Numbered from the stretch's first letter, positions 1 to 13,106 are shown. The stretch is DNA of 58,234 bases from Pelomonas aquatica (GCF_026712205.1 NZ_JAPPUW010000028.1:1-58234), one strand, 5' to 3'. Program-made: numbers and translations. The notes: generated by a model from the sequence alone, not told the origin.

Positions 1-96
1 AGGCCAGCGCCGCAGGCAGTCACCATGGGGGCACGGAAGTCAGTTCCTACCCTCGGTCCACCTCCTCGTCGATGTCAACAAGCAGGAGGTTGCCCA

Positions 97-177
97 ATGA
101 GCGCCGCGCAGGGCCGCCCCGAGCAAGCTCGCTCCCGCTTGGCGGGACAGGCCGCAGGCCGAAGGGTGCACCAATGA
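97..177 (+). CDS. possible 26-residue leader ORF
   Basis: An AGGAGG motif (83-88) lies eight bases before an ATG at 97. The ORF encodes a short Arg/Ala/Gly-rich peptide and its TGA overlaps the ATG of the next gene (ATGA), an arrangement suited to translational coupling. The same frame is open to the left edge of the window, so this could instead be the C-terminus of a gene that starts outside. No family is recognised. Nothing else recognisable is seen in 1-96. Confidence 0.3.
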   Translation: MSAAQGRPEQARSRLAGQAAGRRVHQ

Positions 178-668
178 CCCCGCATGGCTTTGCCGGCCGC
201 ACGGACTTCCAGCGCCTGCTCACCGAGGCTCTGGCCTGGGCCGGCGACCAGGGGCAGCGCGAACTGCATGCCTGGGACGCGAGCTTCGTCGACTGGCCGC
301 TGTCCGACGCGGCGACACTGGCGGCCTTGACCGCCTGGGCGCGGCCCGGGCGCCAGCTGCATCTGCTGGCCCTGCAGTACGACGACGTCGCGCGGCGCCA
401 TCCGCGCTTCGTGCGCTGGCGGCGCGATTACGCGCATTGCGTGACGGCGCGCGCCGTCGAGCCCGAGCTCAGGCTGGAGGCCGCGCCCGAAAGCTTGCTG
501 CTGGCGGTTGGTGAGCAGGGGGCGCTGAGCCTGCGCCTTTTCGACCGCCACCTCTGGCGCGGCGAGCTGGCGCTGGGGGCGGCCGAATATCAGCGGGGGC
601 TGGAATGGTTTGATGCCCTGGCGCAACGTTCCAGCGAATCATTTGCGCCGACGACTTTGGGACTATGA
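174..668 (+). CDS. hypothetical protein, 164 aa
   Basis: Unrecognised soluble protein with no signal peptide or membrane segment. It is rich in Trp and Arg in its first half (around LLALQYDDVARRHPRFVRW, residues about 65-85). The reading frame has the high third-position GC expected of real genes here. I chose the ATG at 174 because it overlaps the stop of a preceding short ORF that has a strong ribosome binding site; in-frame starts further upstream would add low-quality Arg/Pro-rich residues. The opposite strand is also open but reads as a shadow. Function unknown. Confidence 0.6.
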   Translation: MTPHGFAGRTDFQRLLTEALAWAGDQGQRELHAWDASFVDWPLSDAATLAALTAWARPGRQLHLLALQYDDVARRHPRFVRWRRDYAHCVTARAVEPELRLEAAPESLLLAVGEQGALSLRLFDRHLWRGELALGAAEYQRGLEWFDALAQRSSESFAPTTLGL

Positions 669-697
669 GTCTTTGTGACAAGCCAACCCCTATAATC
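668..697 (+). promoter_or_regulatory. candidate sigma-70 promoter with perfect TATAAT
   Basis: A perfect -10 hexamer TATAAT lies at 691-696. The best -35 at 17-bp spacing (GTCTTT, 668-673) is poor. It lies upstream of the small lipoprotein gene at 834, which would give a leader of about 130 nt in which I see no tRNA or riboswitch. Perfect -10 boxes are rare in DNA this GC-rich, which supports the call. Confidence 0.45.
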
Positions 698-833
698 AAT
701 GGCTAGGCGAGGGAAGCGCTCGAGGTTTTCCGCGTCTTGTTCTGTTGGGGTCGACAGTCGGTGCAACGAAAAGTGCTGGCGCTCGGCCCCAAAGTTATGG
801 TGTGCACCGTCGTTTAAACGTTTGAGGACAAGT

Positions 834-1040
834 ATGAAAAAGTCGATCCTGTTGGCTTCCCTGCTGGCTGCCGTTGCCCTGACCGCTTGCAGCAAGAAGG
901 AAGAGCCCAAGGTGGAAGTGCCCGCTCCCGTCGCCGCCGCCGCTTCGGCCGTGGTTGATGCCGCTTCTGCCGCCGCCAGCGCCGTTGACACGGCCGCCTC
1001 GGCCGTCGTGGACGCTGCCGCTTCGGCCGCTTCGAAGTAA
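834..1040 (+). CDS. small Ala/Ser/Val-rich lipoprotein, 68 aa
   Basis: The N-terminus is a lipoprotein signal, Lys-Lys then a hydrophobic stretch ending in LTAC (lipobox, Cys19), followed by SKKEEPK. The rest is a low-complexity, presumably helical repeat of AASAVVDAAS-type units (residues about 35-68) ending in Lys. This suggests a lipid-anchored helix, perhaps a coiled coil at the cell envelope. The start at 834 has GAGGA about eight bases upstream; an upstream in-frame ATG would destroy the signal peptide. A terminator follows directly. Specific function unknown. Confidence 0.75.
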   Translation: MKKSILLASLLAAVALTACSKKEEPKVEVPAPVAAAASAVVDAASAAASAVDTAASAVVDAAASAASK

Positions 1041-1061
1041 TCACTTCGTCCCCACGGAAAG

Positions 1062-1098
1062 AGCCGTCGCTGCTCAGGCAGCGACGGCTTTTTCTTTT
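1062..1098 (+). terminator. rho-independent terminator
   Basis: A perfect 12-bp stem AGCCGTCGCTGC / GCAGCGACGGCT (1062-1073 and 1078-1089) with a four-base loop is followed by a T-rich run (1088-1098). It ends the small lipoprotein gene. On the minus strand only CTTT follows, so it may act weakly for the hydrolase gene arriving from the right. Confidence 0.9.
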
Positions 1099-1186
1099 CC
1101 GACACCCTGAATCCCGGGTTTCGGCCGGAATTACAAAACTTTGCCGGCTCCCTGCTGCCGCGTCGAGCGTGCAGCGCGTCCCTGCT

Positions 1187-1966
1187 TCAGTACAGGTCCA
1201 GCCAGTCAAAACCCAGCGCCGGATCCGCCACGCGGACATCGGCCGATGAGCGGCCCAGCGCCCCGGCCAGCGCCTCGCGGGCCAGCACGGGCGAGTTGTT
1301 GCGCTCGCTGAGGTGGGCGGCGACGACGTCGCCCAGCGCCGCATGCCGGCAGCGCGCGAGCAGGTCGGCCGCCGCGGCGTTGGACAGGTGGCCGTGGCTG
1401 CCGAGGATGCGCTTCTTCAGCGACGGCGGATAGGGGCCGTCGCGCAGCAGCGCCTCGTCGTGGTTGCATTCGAGCAGCAGGGCCCGGCAACCCGCCAGCG
1501 CCGCGGCGACGTCGTCCGGCGCGCAGCCGAGGTCGGTGAGCAGCCCCAGCCTTGCGGCGCCATCGCCCAGCGTCAGCTGCAGCGGCTCCTGCGCGTCGTG
1601 GGGCACGGCGAAGGGCCGCAGTTCCAGGTCGCCCAGCGCGACGATCTCGCCGCTCTTCACGATGCGCAGCAGCGCAGGGTCGAAGTCGGCGCTGCCGACG
1701 GCCCGCCAGGTGCCGCGGCTCATCATCAGCGGCAGGCGGTGCCGGCTCGCGAAGGCGAGCGCGCAGCCGATGTGGTCGCCGTGCTCGTGGGTGATGAAGA
1801 GGGCATCCAGCTCGGCCGGCGTGCAGCCGGCGCGGGCGAGGCGGCGTGTCAGCTCGCGTGCGCTGAAGCCGGCATCGACGAGCAGCCGTGTGCTCGTGAT
1901 GCCCTGGCTGGCCTCGACCAGCGTCGAGTTGCCGGAACTGCCGCTGCCGAGACTGCAGAAGCGCAT
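1187..1966 (-). CDS. MBL-fold metallo-hydrolase (YycJ/WalJ-like)
   Basis: A 259-residue metallo-beta-lactamase-fold protein. It starts MRFCSLGSGSSGNST, typical of the YycJ-like branch, and carries the metal motif HEHGDH as TH-E-H-G-D-H (His60, His62, Asp64, His65). Later metal ligands are consistent with ECNHD and GSHGHLSN. The family hydrolyses phosphodiester or similar bonds; the substrate is not known. It is the last gene of the minus-strand run with dapA and bamC, an order common in betaproteobacteria. A GTG three bases upstream (1969) is an alternative start. Confidence 0.88.
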   Translation of the reverse strand: MRFCSLGSGSSGNSTLVEASQGITSTRLLVDAGFSARELTRRLARAGCTPAELDALFITHEHGDHIGCALAFASRHRLPLMMSRGTWRAVGSADFDPALLRIVKSGEIVALGDLELRPFAVPHDAQEPLQLTLGDGAARLGLLTDLGCAPDDVAAALAGCRALLLECNHDEALLRDGPYPPSLKKRILGSHGHLSNAAAADLLARCRHAALGDVVAAHLSERNNSPVLAREALAGALGRSSADVRVADPALGFDWLDLY

Positions 1967-2036
1967 CACAACCTGTGAGCCCTGACAGCCGACCGACCCT
2001 GCCGGGGCGCCGGTGGCACCCGCGGGAAGGTTGGGC

Positions 2037-3215
2037 TTATTTCAGGTCGTCCATCAGCAACGACAGGATGCGCTTGGCGTTGTCGTCGGCGACGGCCTGG
2101 CCGTGTTCGTTCAGGATGCCGACCGTGCTCTTGACGCCCTCGGCCTTGACCGACACGCGGTAGCGCACCGGCGCCGCTGCCTTGGCGCCGAACAGGCGCT
2201 GGAAGAAATTGGGCTCGTCCTTGCCCGCCTGCTCGGGGTCGGCATAGCGCAGATAGAACAGGCCGGCCGCGCGGTCGCGGTCCTCGATCGTGAAGCCATG
2301 GCGGTCCAGCGACAGGCCGACGCGGCGCCAGGCGCGGTCGAAGCCGTCGGCGACGCTGAGGCTGTCGGGCACTTCGGACAGCGGGCGGCGCGCCTTCGGT
2401 GCCTCGCCGCCGACCCTCAGCGTGCTGGCCGCCGTGGCGGGTGCCGGCTTGCCGGCCTCGGCGACGACGGCCTTGGCCGCCTCTTCCTTGCCGCCGAGCT
2501 TGAGCATCAGGCGTGACAGCATCTCGGCTTCGAGATAGGGGTCGCTCGGGCGGCCCTGCCAGGCGGTCGAGTCGCGGCCGGAGGTGGTGTAGACCTCCTG
2601 CAAGCCGCGGTGGCTGATGAAGATGTCGGTGCCGTTCGCGCTGCGGTCCACGCGGGTGCGGTACATGTCGCGCTCACCGGTCGAGTACAGGCCCTCGAAG
2701 ACCTTGCCGATGGTCGAGCGGATGAAGTCCTGAGGCAGCTTGGCGCGGTTCTCGGCCCAGTTGGTTTCCATGACGCCGAGCTCGGGCTGCTCCTTGACGA
2801 CCTCGAGGCCGCGCTCCTGCCAGAAGGCGCGCAGCTGCGGCCAGAGCTGTTCGGGCGTGGCCGACACGTGCAGCCAGCGGTCGGTGCCGCTGCGCTCCAT
2901 GCGGATGTCGCCGATGGCATTGGTCGCCACGCTGCCGGTCGCCGCGGCCTGGGCATTCGCCGAGTTGGCGGGCCTGACGGCGGACAGCTGCGAGGCCGTG
3001 ATGGAGCCGCCCTGCACCTGGGCGCGACTGTCCTTGGCGAGCTGGGTCAGGTCGGGCGGGACTTCCAGGCCCTGGGTCTGCTTGGCTGCGGTGTGGTAGT
3101 CGACCTTGTCGCTAGAGAAGAGGCTGTCGAAGGTGCTGCAGCCGCCGAGCGACAGGACGAAGGCCGTGCAGGCCAGGCAGGTCGCCGTCGGGCGAATCGA
3201 GAGAAGGGACGTCAC
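2037..3215 (-). CDS. bamC: outer membrane assembly lipoprotein BamC
   Basis: BamC (NlpB) is a lipoprotein of the BAM complex that inserts beta-barrel proteins into the outer membrane. The 392-residue product has a signal peptide ending in the lipobox LGGC, then the unstructured DKVDYHT...LEVPPDLTQ segment typical of BamC. Two helix-grip domains follow (about 120-220 and 270-390). I chose the GTG at 3215 because GGAGA lies about eight bases upstream; the next in-frame ATG at 3269 would add 18 residues before the signal peptide. dapA lies 66 bp upstream, the usual arrangement. Confidence 0.9.
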   Translation of the reverse strand: MTSLLSIRPTATCLACTAFVLSLGGCSTFDSLFSSDKVDYHTAAKQTQGLEVPPDLTQLAKDSRAQVQGGSITASQLSAVRPANSANAQAAATGSVATNAIGDIRMERSGTDRWLHVSATPEQLWPQLRAFWQERGLEVVKEQPELGVMETNWAENRAKLPQDFIRSTIGKVFEGLYSTGERDMYRTRVDRSANGTDIFISHRGLQEVYTTSGRDSTAWQGRPSDPYLEAEMLSRLMLKLGGKEEAAKAVVAEAGKPAPATAASTLRVGGEAPKARRPLSEVPDSLSVADGFDRAWRRVGLSLDRHGFTIEDRDRAAGLFYLRYADPEQAGKDEPNFFQRLFGAKAAAPVRYRVSVKAEGVKSTVGILNEHGQAVADDNAKRILSLLMDDLK

Positions 3216-3281
3216 GCTGGAAATCTCCGGGGAACAAAGGCGCCGGGCAAGGCCGGCGCAGCGGCGCATTAGACCAGAGGC

Positions 3282-4163
3282 TCAGGCGAGCCCGGCTTCG
3301 TTCATGGCCTGGCCGACGCCGGCCTGGCCGGCGGCCGTCAGCGGCGTGATGGGCAGGCGCACCGTGGCGCCGCAGCGGCCCAGGCGCGACAGCGCCCACT
3401 TGGCCGGCGCGGGGCTGGGTTCGCAGAACAGCTGCTTGTGCAGGCCGAGCAGCTTCAGGTGGATCTTGCGGGCCTCGACGGCGTTGCCTTCGATGGCGAG
3501 GCGGCACATCTCGGCCATCTCGCGCGGCGCGACGTTGGCCGTCACGCTGACATTGCCGTGGCCGCCGAGCAGCATCAGCGCCACCGCCGTGCCGTCGTCG
3601 CCCGAGTAGACGTGGAAGCCCTTGGGCGCGTGCTTGATGAGGTGGGCGGCGCGCTCGATGTTGCCGGTGGCCTCCTTGACGCCGAAGACGCCGGGCAGCG
3701 AGGCGCAGCGCAGCGTCGTCTCGGGCAGCATGTCCGCGACGGTCCGGCCGGGCACGTTGTAGAGCATCATCGGGATGTCCACGGCCTCGGCGATGGCCTT
3801 GAAGTGCTGGTAGATGCCTTCCTGCGAGGGCTTGTTGTAGTAGGGCACGACGGACAGCGTGCAGTCGGCCCCGACCTCCCTGGCGTAGCGGCTCAGCTCG
3901 ATGGCCTCGGCCGTCGAGTTGGCGCCGGTGCCGGCCAGGATGGGGATGCGGCCCTTGGCGTGCTCGACCGCGACACGGATGATTTCGCGGTTCTCTTCCA
4001 TGCTGACCGTGGGCGACTCGCCCGTGGTGCCGACGACGCCGACGCAGGCCGTGCCGGACTCGACATGCCAGTCGATCAGGCGACGCAGGGCCGGGTAGTC
4101 GATGCTGCCGTCATCGTTCATGGGGGTGACGAGGGCGACGATGCTGCCGAGGATGGGCTTCAT
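3282..4163 (-). CDS. dapA: 4-hydroxy-tetrahydrodipicolinate synthase
   Basis: DapA condenses pyruvate with aspartate semialdehyde, the first committed step of lysine and diaminopimelate synthesis in the cytoplasm. The 293-residue length matches the family. Visible motifs are GTTGES (about 45-50), YYNKPSQEG, catalytic Tyr135 (in LYNVPGR) and the Schiff-base Lys163 (in GVKEATGN). It is followed by bamC in the same direction and preceded by a methyltransferase gene only 29 bp away, so it is probably cotranscribed. Confidence 0.97.
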   Translation of the reverse strand: MKPILGSIVALVTPMNDDGSIDYPALRRLIDWHVESGTACVGVVGTTGESPTVSMEENREIIRVAVEHAKGRIPILAGTGANSTAEAIELSRYAREVGADCTLSVVPYYNKPSQEGIYQHFKAIAEAVDIPMMLYNVPGRTVADMLPETTLRCASLPGVFGVKEATGNIERAAHLIKHAPKGFHVYSGDDGTAVALMLLGGHGNVSVTANVAPREMAEMCRLAIEGNAVEARKIHLKLLGLHKQLFCEPSPAPAKWALSRLGRCGATVRLPITPLTAAGQAGVGQAMNEAGLA

Positions 4164-4192
4164 GGTGTGAATGTGCTGTGAATCGGTCGATT

Positions 4193-4702
4193 TTAGGGCG
4201 GTCGGACGGCCGCAACGCGCTGGACGAAACGTGGCGGCGTTTCGGCTTTAGCGCCGTTCTCGAACAGGTCTTCGTAAGCCACGATGTTCCAGCCCTCGCA
4301 GACGCGCAGCAATTCGCCCCGCTGCAGCAGGAACTCGGGCCGCGACGGCCGGCCGATGCTCTGCTGGCCGTCGGCGAAGGTTTCCCAGACCAGCCAGCCG
4401 CCGGGCTCGACGGCGGCGCGGATGTCGCCGAGCAGCGGGCGCCACAGGTAGTTGCAGACGACGACCAGGTCGAAGCGGCGGCCGGCCAGCGGCCAGGGGC
4501 CGGATTCGATGTCGGCGTCGATGATCTCGGCCTGCGCGCGCAGCGGCGCGGTGGCGGCCGTGTCGCGGTCGAGCCCGGTGACCCGCCAGCCGGCCGCGGC
4601 CAGCCAGGCCAGGTTGCGGCCCGAGCCGCAGGCCAGGTCCAGCGCCGTGCCGGGTGTGGCGGGCGCGAAGCGCCGCAGCCAGGCCGAGGGCGTCGGGCTC
4701 AT
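4193..4702 (-). CDS. class I SAM-dependent methyltransferase
   Basis: A 169-residue Rossmann-type methyltransferase. Motif I is [15 protein letters not shown] (about 21-35), followed by the acidic GLDRD that binds the ribose and [10 protein letters not shown] (motif II). The family uses S-adenosylmethionine; the acceptor cannot be read from the sequence. The protein is short, with little beyond the core. Its ATG overlaps the TGA of the upstream 41-residue ORF, which itself overlaps the MFS gene, so the three are probably translated together. Confidence 0.85.
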   Translation of the reverse strand: MSPTPSAWLRRFAPATPGTALDLACGSGRNLAWLAAAGWRVTGLDRDTAATAPLRAQAEIIDADIESGPWPLAGRRFDLVVVCNYLWRPLLGDIRAAVEPGGWLVWETFADGQQSIGRPSRPEFLLQRGELLRVCEGWNIVAYEDLFENGAKAETPPRFVQRVAAVRPP

Positions 4703-4824
4703 CCGAAGCAGGCCCAGATCTGCTCGCTGAGCTGGATCATGACGGCCGGGTGGCGGTAGGCCAGCGTGGTCGCCGCCAGCACGGCGACGGCGAGCGCGGG
4801 CAGGATCCAGCGGCGCGGTTTCAT
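4699..4824 (-). CDS. 41-residue single-pass membrane peptide
   Basis: The ORF starts MKPRRW and runs into one hydrophobic helix (ILPALAVAVLAATTLAY), ending with a short tail that contains a Trp and a Cys. Its ATG overlaps the stop of the MFS gene (ATGA at 4821-4824) and its TGA overlaps the ATG of the methyltransferase (4699-4702). Precise junctions at both ends argue that it is translated. Function unknown; a small membrane partner of the transporter is one possibility. Confidence 0.6.
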   Translation of the reverse strand: MKPRRWILPALAVAVLAATTLAYRHPAVMIQLSEQIWACFG

Positions 4825-6044
4825 GCCGGCTGGGCCTGCAGCGAGCGCGCGATGGGCGTTTCGCGCACCGGCAGATTGGCCAGCAGGGCCATCAGGCCCA
4901 GGGCCACGGCCAGCCACCAGACGACGTCGTAGCTGCCCGTCGCGTCGTACAGCCGCCCGCCCAGCCAGACGCCCAGGAAGCTGCCGATCTGGTGGCTGAG
5001 GAAGACGAAGCCGCCCAGCATGGACAGGTGTTGGGCGCCGAAGATCTGGGCGACGACGGCATTGGTCGGCGGCACGGTGGACAGCCACAGGAAGCCGATG
5101 ACGGCGGCGAAGACGTAGACGCTGGCCGGCGTCAGCGGCAGCGAGATGAAGGCGACGATGGCGATGGAGCGCAGGCCGTAGATGGCCGACAGCAGATAGC
5201 GCTTGGGCAGGCGCTGCCCCAGCATGCCGGCCGCAAAGGTGCCGAAGATGTTGAACAGGCCGATCAGCATCAGCGCGCCGGTCGACACGCCCAGCCCCAG
5301 GCCGTGGTCGCGCAGATAGCTGGGCAGGTGCACGCCGATGAAGACGACCTGGAAGCCGCAGACGAAGTAGCCCAGCATCAGCAGCTGGAAGCTGCGGTAG
5401 CCGAAGGCCTCGCGCAGCGCATGGCCGATGCTTTGGTGGCCGGCGGCGGCTGCGCCGGTGCGGCGCTCGCGGATGCCCAGTGCCAGCGGCACGATGAGCA
5501 GGGCCGTGCCCGCCAGCAGGAAGAGGGCGCCCTGCCAGCCCAGGTGCGCGATCAGCCAGGTCTCGGCCGGGATCATGAAGAACTGGCCGAAGGAGCCCGC
5601 CGCCGCGGCGACGCCGAAGGCCCAGGAGCGCTTCTCGTCCGACACGGTGCGGCCCAGCACGCCGTAGATGACGGCATAGGTCGAGCCCGACTGCGCGATG
5701 CCGATCAGCACGCCGGCGCTGAGCGTGAAGGCCAGCGGGTGGCTGGACACGGCCATCAGCAACAGGCCGAGCGCATAGCTCAGGCCGCCGGCGATCAGCA
5801 CCTTCCAGGCGCCGAAGCGGTCGGCCAGCATGCCGGCGACGGGACCTGCAATGCCCCAGGCCAGGTTCTGCACGGCCATCGCGAAGGAGAAGGTTTCGCG
5901 CGTCCAGCCGCGCTCGGTGATGATGGGCTGCAGCCAGAAGCCGAAGCCGTGGCGTATGCCCATCGACAGCGTGACGACGAGGGCGCCGCACAGCAGCACC
6001 TGCTGGACGGACAGGCCGGGGGAAGTGGGGCGGTGGACGGTCAT
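4821..6044 (-). CDS. MFS transporter
   Basis: A 407-residue major facilitator with about twelve hydrophobic segments. The loop between helices 2 and 3 reads GMLADRFGAWKVL, the family signature, and the N-terminus has GIRHGFGFWLQPI. The pattern resembles oxalate/formate antiporter-like and monocarboxylate-type MFS proteins, but the substrate is not determined. I chose the ATG at 6044 (MTVHRPTSPG) over an Arg-rich upstream extension. It follows an amidohydrolase gene by 13 bp. Confidence 0.88.
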   Translation of the reverse strand: MTVHRPTSPGLSVQQVLLCGALVVTLSMGIRHGFGFWLQPIITERGWTRETFSFAMAVQNLAWGIAGPVAGMLADRFGAWKVLIAGGLSYALGLLLMAVSSHPLAFTLSAGVLIGIAQSGSTYAVIYGVLGRTVSDEKRSWAFGVAAAAGSFGQFFMIPAETWLIAHLGWQGALFLLAGTALLIVPLALGIRERRTGAAAAGHQSIGHALREAFGYRSFQLLMLGYFVCGFQVVFIGVHLPSYLRDHGLGLGVSTGALMLIGLFNIFGTFAAGMLGQRLPKRYLLSAIYGLRSIAIVAFISLPLTPASVYVFAAVIGFLWLSTVPPTNAVVAQIFGAQHLSMLGGFVFLSHQIGSFLGVWLGGRLYDATGSYDVVWWLAVALGLMALLANLPVRETPIARSLQAQPA

Positions 6045-6057
6045 CGCGAGAATGTAG

Positions 6058-7437
6058 TCAGCGCCGCTTGACCTTGGCTTTGCCGGCCTTTTTCTTCTTC
6101 GCCGCCTTGGGCGCATCGGCCGTCGACGTGCTGACCTGGGCGCTGGACGCGGCCACGTCGGCCAGCCGGGTCAGCAGGCGGCCCTGCTTGACGCGCAGCA
6201 GCGGCATGTCCACCTGGGCCAGGTCGGCCAGCGGGTCGCCGCCCAGCAGCAGGAAGCTGGCCTCGCAGCCGGGCTCGAAGCAGCCGATGCGGCGGTTGGG
6301 GAAGAGGGCGCGCGGCGTGTCTTGGGTGGCCAGGCGCAGCAGCGTCGTGCGGTCGAGGCCGAGCTCGTCCAGCGCATGCAGCTCGGCGCGCGCGGTGCCG
6401 ATGAAGACGTCGGAGCCGATCAGCAGCTGCACGCCGGCGGCCTGCAGCCTGGCCAAATTGGCGCGCTGCACCTCGCGCAGCGCGACCAGCGGCGCGGCAT
6501 CGAGCTTGAAGAGGGCGGTGGCGGCCGTCGTCGTGATGACGGCGGTGTGCTGGCGGGCGGCCTGGCGGGCCGCGTTCTCGCTGATGGCAAAGACCTCGGG
6601 CGCCTCGTCCAGCGTGTTGGCATAGCCGGGCAGGTGGGCGATGGCGTCCACGCCCGCGGCCAGGGCGGCGTCGAAGTCGGCGGCGGTCTCGACGTGGGCG
6701 ACGACGCGCCGGCCGTCGGCATGGGCCAGGCGGGTCAGCTCGCTGGCCGTGTCGGGCCGCAGGCCGAGTCGGCCGAACAGGGCCGGCTGCTGGCGCAGGT
6801 CGGGGCGCTCGCTGTGGGCCAGCACGATGCGCAGCCAAGCGCCGCCGCGGGCCTTGATGGCCGGCCATTGCTCGATGGCCTGCTCTGGGCCGTCGACGAG
6901 GACGATCTGCTGCTGTGCCGCGGCCGCCTCGGGGCTGGGCTCGGGCAACACGGCGGCCAGCGGGTAGCCGTCGGGCGCGGTGATGCAGGCGGTGACGAAG
7001 CTGGTGTCCGGCGCCGCGGGCCTGGCGGCCAGCGGCCGCACCGCGGCCACGCCGGCCGGGTCGCCGCAGAGCATGGCGGCGTAGAACACGCCCTCGTCCA
7101 GGTAGCGGTCGGCGTACTGGCTCCAGCCCCAGGCGGTCTGCAGATTGTGGTTGTGGGCCTCGGCCAGCGGGTTGATGAGGGCCTGCTGGTTGCGCAGGTC
7201 CATCTTGCGGTTGACCTTGGCCGGCTTCTTCGCGACGAAGACGCCGTTCTCGATATAGAGGTTGCCGCGCTGCAGCTTCTGGCCGTCGAACCAGCGGGCG
7301 TTCTTCAGCTCCCAGGACAGCGGGGCGCTGGCCTGGTAGGGCTGCGGGGTGGGCGCCTGGGCCTGGGCGAGGCCGGTGGCGAGCAGCAAAAGTGAGGTCA
7401 GGAATCTCAAGCGGCAGGGCTCGGTAGAGCAGGGCAT
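6058..7437 (-). CDS. secreted amidohydrolase-family protein
   Basis: A 459-residue protein with a signal peptide (cleavage near GLAQAQA, residue about 27). The metal-dependent amidohydrolase fold is marked by the HxH motif at His95 and His97 (EAHNHN), later His residues (VAHVET, AIAHLPGY) and the Asp of LIGSDVF. The final residues are Lys/Ala-rich (KKKKAGKAKVKRR). It probably acts in the periplasm on a C-N or related bond; the substrate is unknown. It is the first gene of the minus-strand run and is divergent from parE. Confidence 0.82.
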   Translation of the reverse strand: MPCSTEPCRLRFLTSLLLLATGLAQAQAPTPQPYQASAPLSWELKNARWFDGQKLQRGNLYIENGVFVAKKPAKVNRKMDLRNQQALINPLAEAHNHNLQTAWGWSQYADRYLDEGVFYAAMLCGDPAGVAAVRPLAARPAAPDTSFVTACITAPDGYPLAAVLPEPSPEAAAAQQQIVLVDGPEQAIEQWPAIKARGGAWLRIVLAHSERPDLRQQPALFGRLGLRPDTASELTRLAHADGRRVVAHVETAADFDAALAAGVDAIAHLPGYANTLDEAPEVFAISENAARQAARQHTAVITTTAATALFKLDAAPLVALREVQRANLARLQAAGVQLLIGSDVFIGTARAELHALDELGLDRTTLLRLATQDTPRALFPNRRIGCFEPGCEASFLLLGGDPLADLAQVDMPLLRVKQGRLLTRLADVAASSAQVSTSTADAPKAAKKKKAGKAKVKRR

Positions 7438-7477
7438 CCAAAGGGCGGCGAATCCTACTTCTTAGAATCCCGCCCCT

Positions 7478-9460
<1,983 letters not shown>

Positions 9461-9461
9461 G

Positions 9462-9986
9462 ATGAGCCTGCGCCTGCGCCCCACGATGCTGTCCGACCTC
9501 GACTGGGTGGTATCGGTCGAGCGCGACGCTGCCAACCTGCCCTTCATCACGGCCTGGGAGAGGCCGCAGCACGAGGGTGCGATCCGCTTCCCCGACTCGC
9601 GCCACTTCATCGTCGAGGAGGGCGATCAGCTGGCGCGCATCGGCTTCGTCGTCCTGCAGGGCTGCCGCAACCCGAACGGCTCGGTCGAGCTGAAGCGCCT
9701 CGTGCTGCAGGCCAAGGGCCGCGGCCTGGGGCGCGCGGCGGTGCGCCAGCTCAAGGCGATGGCCTTCACGCAGCTGAAAGCGCATCGCTTCTGGCTCGAT
9801 GTGAAGGCGCTGAACACGCGTGCCCTCAAGCTCTACCAGGGCGAGGGCTTTGTCGAGGAGGGCCGGCTGCGCGAGAGCGTGCGGGTGACCATCGACGGCG
9901 CCGACGGCTATGACTCGCTGATCGTCATGTCGCTGCTCGACCGCGAATACCAGGCCCGCGTGGCCCTGGGGCTGGAGGCGGCATGA
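9462..9986 (+). CDS. GNAT-family N-acetyltransferase
   Basis: A 174-residue acetyltransferase starting MSLRLRPTMLSDLDWVVSVE. The acetyl-CoA loop is seen in KGRGLGRAAVRQLKAMAF (about 80-97), followed by the typical LDVKALNTRALKLYQGEGFVEEGRLRE. The arrangement recalls RimJ/RimL or PhnO-like enzymes. The acceptor is unknown. The gene begins one base after the parE stop and its own stop overlaps the transglycosylase start (ATGA), so it lies inside the parE-parC transcription unit. Confidence 0.88.
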   Translation: MSLRLRPTMLSDLDWVVSVERDAANLPFITAWERPQHEGAIRFPDSRHFIVEEGDQLARIGFVVLQGCRNPNGSVELKRLVLQAKGRGLGRAAVRQLKAMAFTQLKAHRFWLDVKALNTRALKLYQGEGFVEEGRLRESVRVTIDGADGYDSLIVMSLLDREYQARVALGLEAA

Positions 9987-10638
9987 GGCGCTGGCTGCTG
10001 CCACTGTTGCTGCTGGCACTGGCGCTACCGGCCCGGGCCGAGCTCTGGGGCTTTGTGGACGCGGCCGGTGTGGCGCATTTCGCGTCTAGCCAGATCGACC
10101 CGCGCTATGCCCCCGTGCTGGGCCGCCAGGGCACGCAGCGCGTGCCGGGCAAGACCGACGCCGGCACGGCCATGCTGACCTGGCTGGACATTGCCCCCGA
10201 GGTCAAGGCCGTGCAGCCCTGGGTGCGCGAGGCGGCTGAGCAGACCGGCGTGGACGCCGAGCTGCTGAAAGCCGTCATTGCTGTCGAGTCCAGCTACCAG
10301 AAGGGCGCCGTGTCGCCGCGTGGCGCCGTGGGCCTGATGCAGATCACCCCCGAAACGGCCAGCCGCTACGCGTCGCCGGCCGAGGCGGCGCGGCTGATCG
10401 AGCCCCGCATCAACATCCACACCGGCGCGCGCATGCTGGCCGACCTGATCCGCCGCTTCGGCCATATCGACGCGGCGCTGGCGGCCTGGAATGCCGGCGA
10501 GGGCGCCGTGCGCCGCGCCGGCGGCCGCGTGCCCGACATCGAAGAAACCCAGGCCCATGTGCATCTCGTGCTCGAGCTGTACTGGGCCTTGCTGCAGCAG
10601 AGCCAGCCGGCGCATGCGCAGCGTTTGACCCTGCATCC

Positions 10639-10642
<4 letters not shown>
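9983..10642 (+). CDS. lytic transglycosylase, SLT domain
   Basis: A 219-residue secreted murein-cleaving enzyme. A signal peptide (1-19) is followed by a short DUF4124-like segment (ELWGFVDAAGVAHFAS) and a Slt/goose-lysozyme domain with catalytic Glu102 in AVESSYQKGAVSPRGAVGLMQI. AAWNAGEGAVRR is the usual C-terminal motif. It should cleave the peptidoglycan glycan backbone in the periplasm. Both ends overlap neighbours by ATGA. Confidence 0.92.
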
Positions 10643-12981
<2,339 letters not shown>

Positions 12982-13106
12982 GGCGCGCCGGCCGGGGCAA
13001 GCCTGGCTTGCTGACGGCAGGCAGCGACGACCTCAAGGCCTTCGGCCTGTCGAATGCCATGCTGTCGGCCTGGCCGCCATCGGCTTCGTCGTGATGCGCC
13101 GGCGCG

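Noticed and set aside
75-626. 183-residue minus-strand ORF opposite the first hypothetical gene.
   Set aside because: Composition and codon pattern are those of a shadow frame in GC-rich DNA; the plus frame has normal third-position bias.
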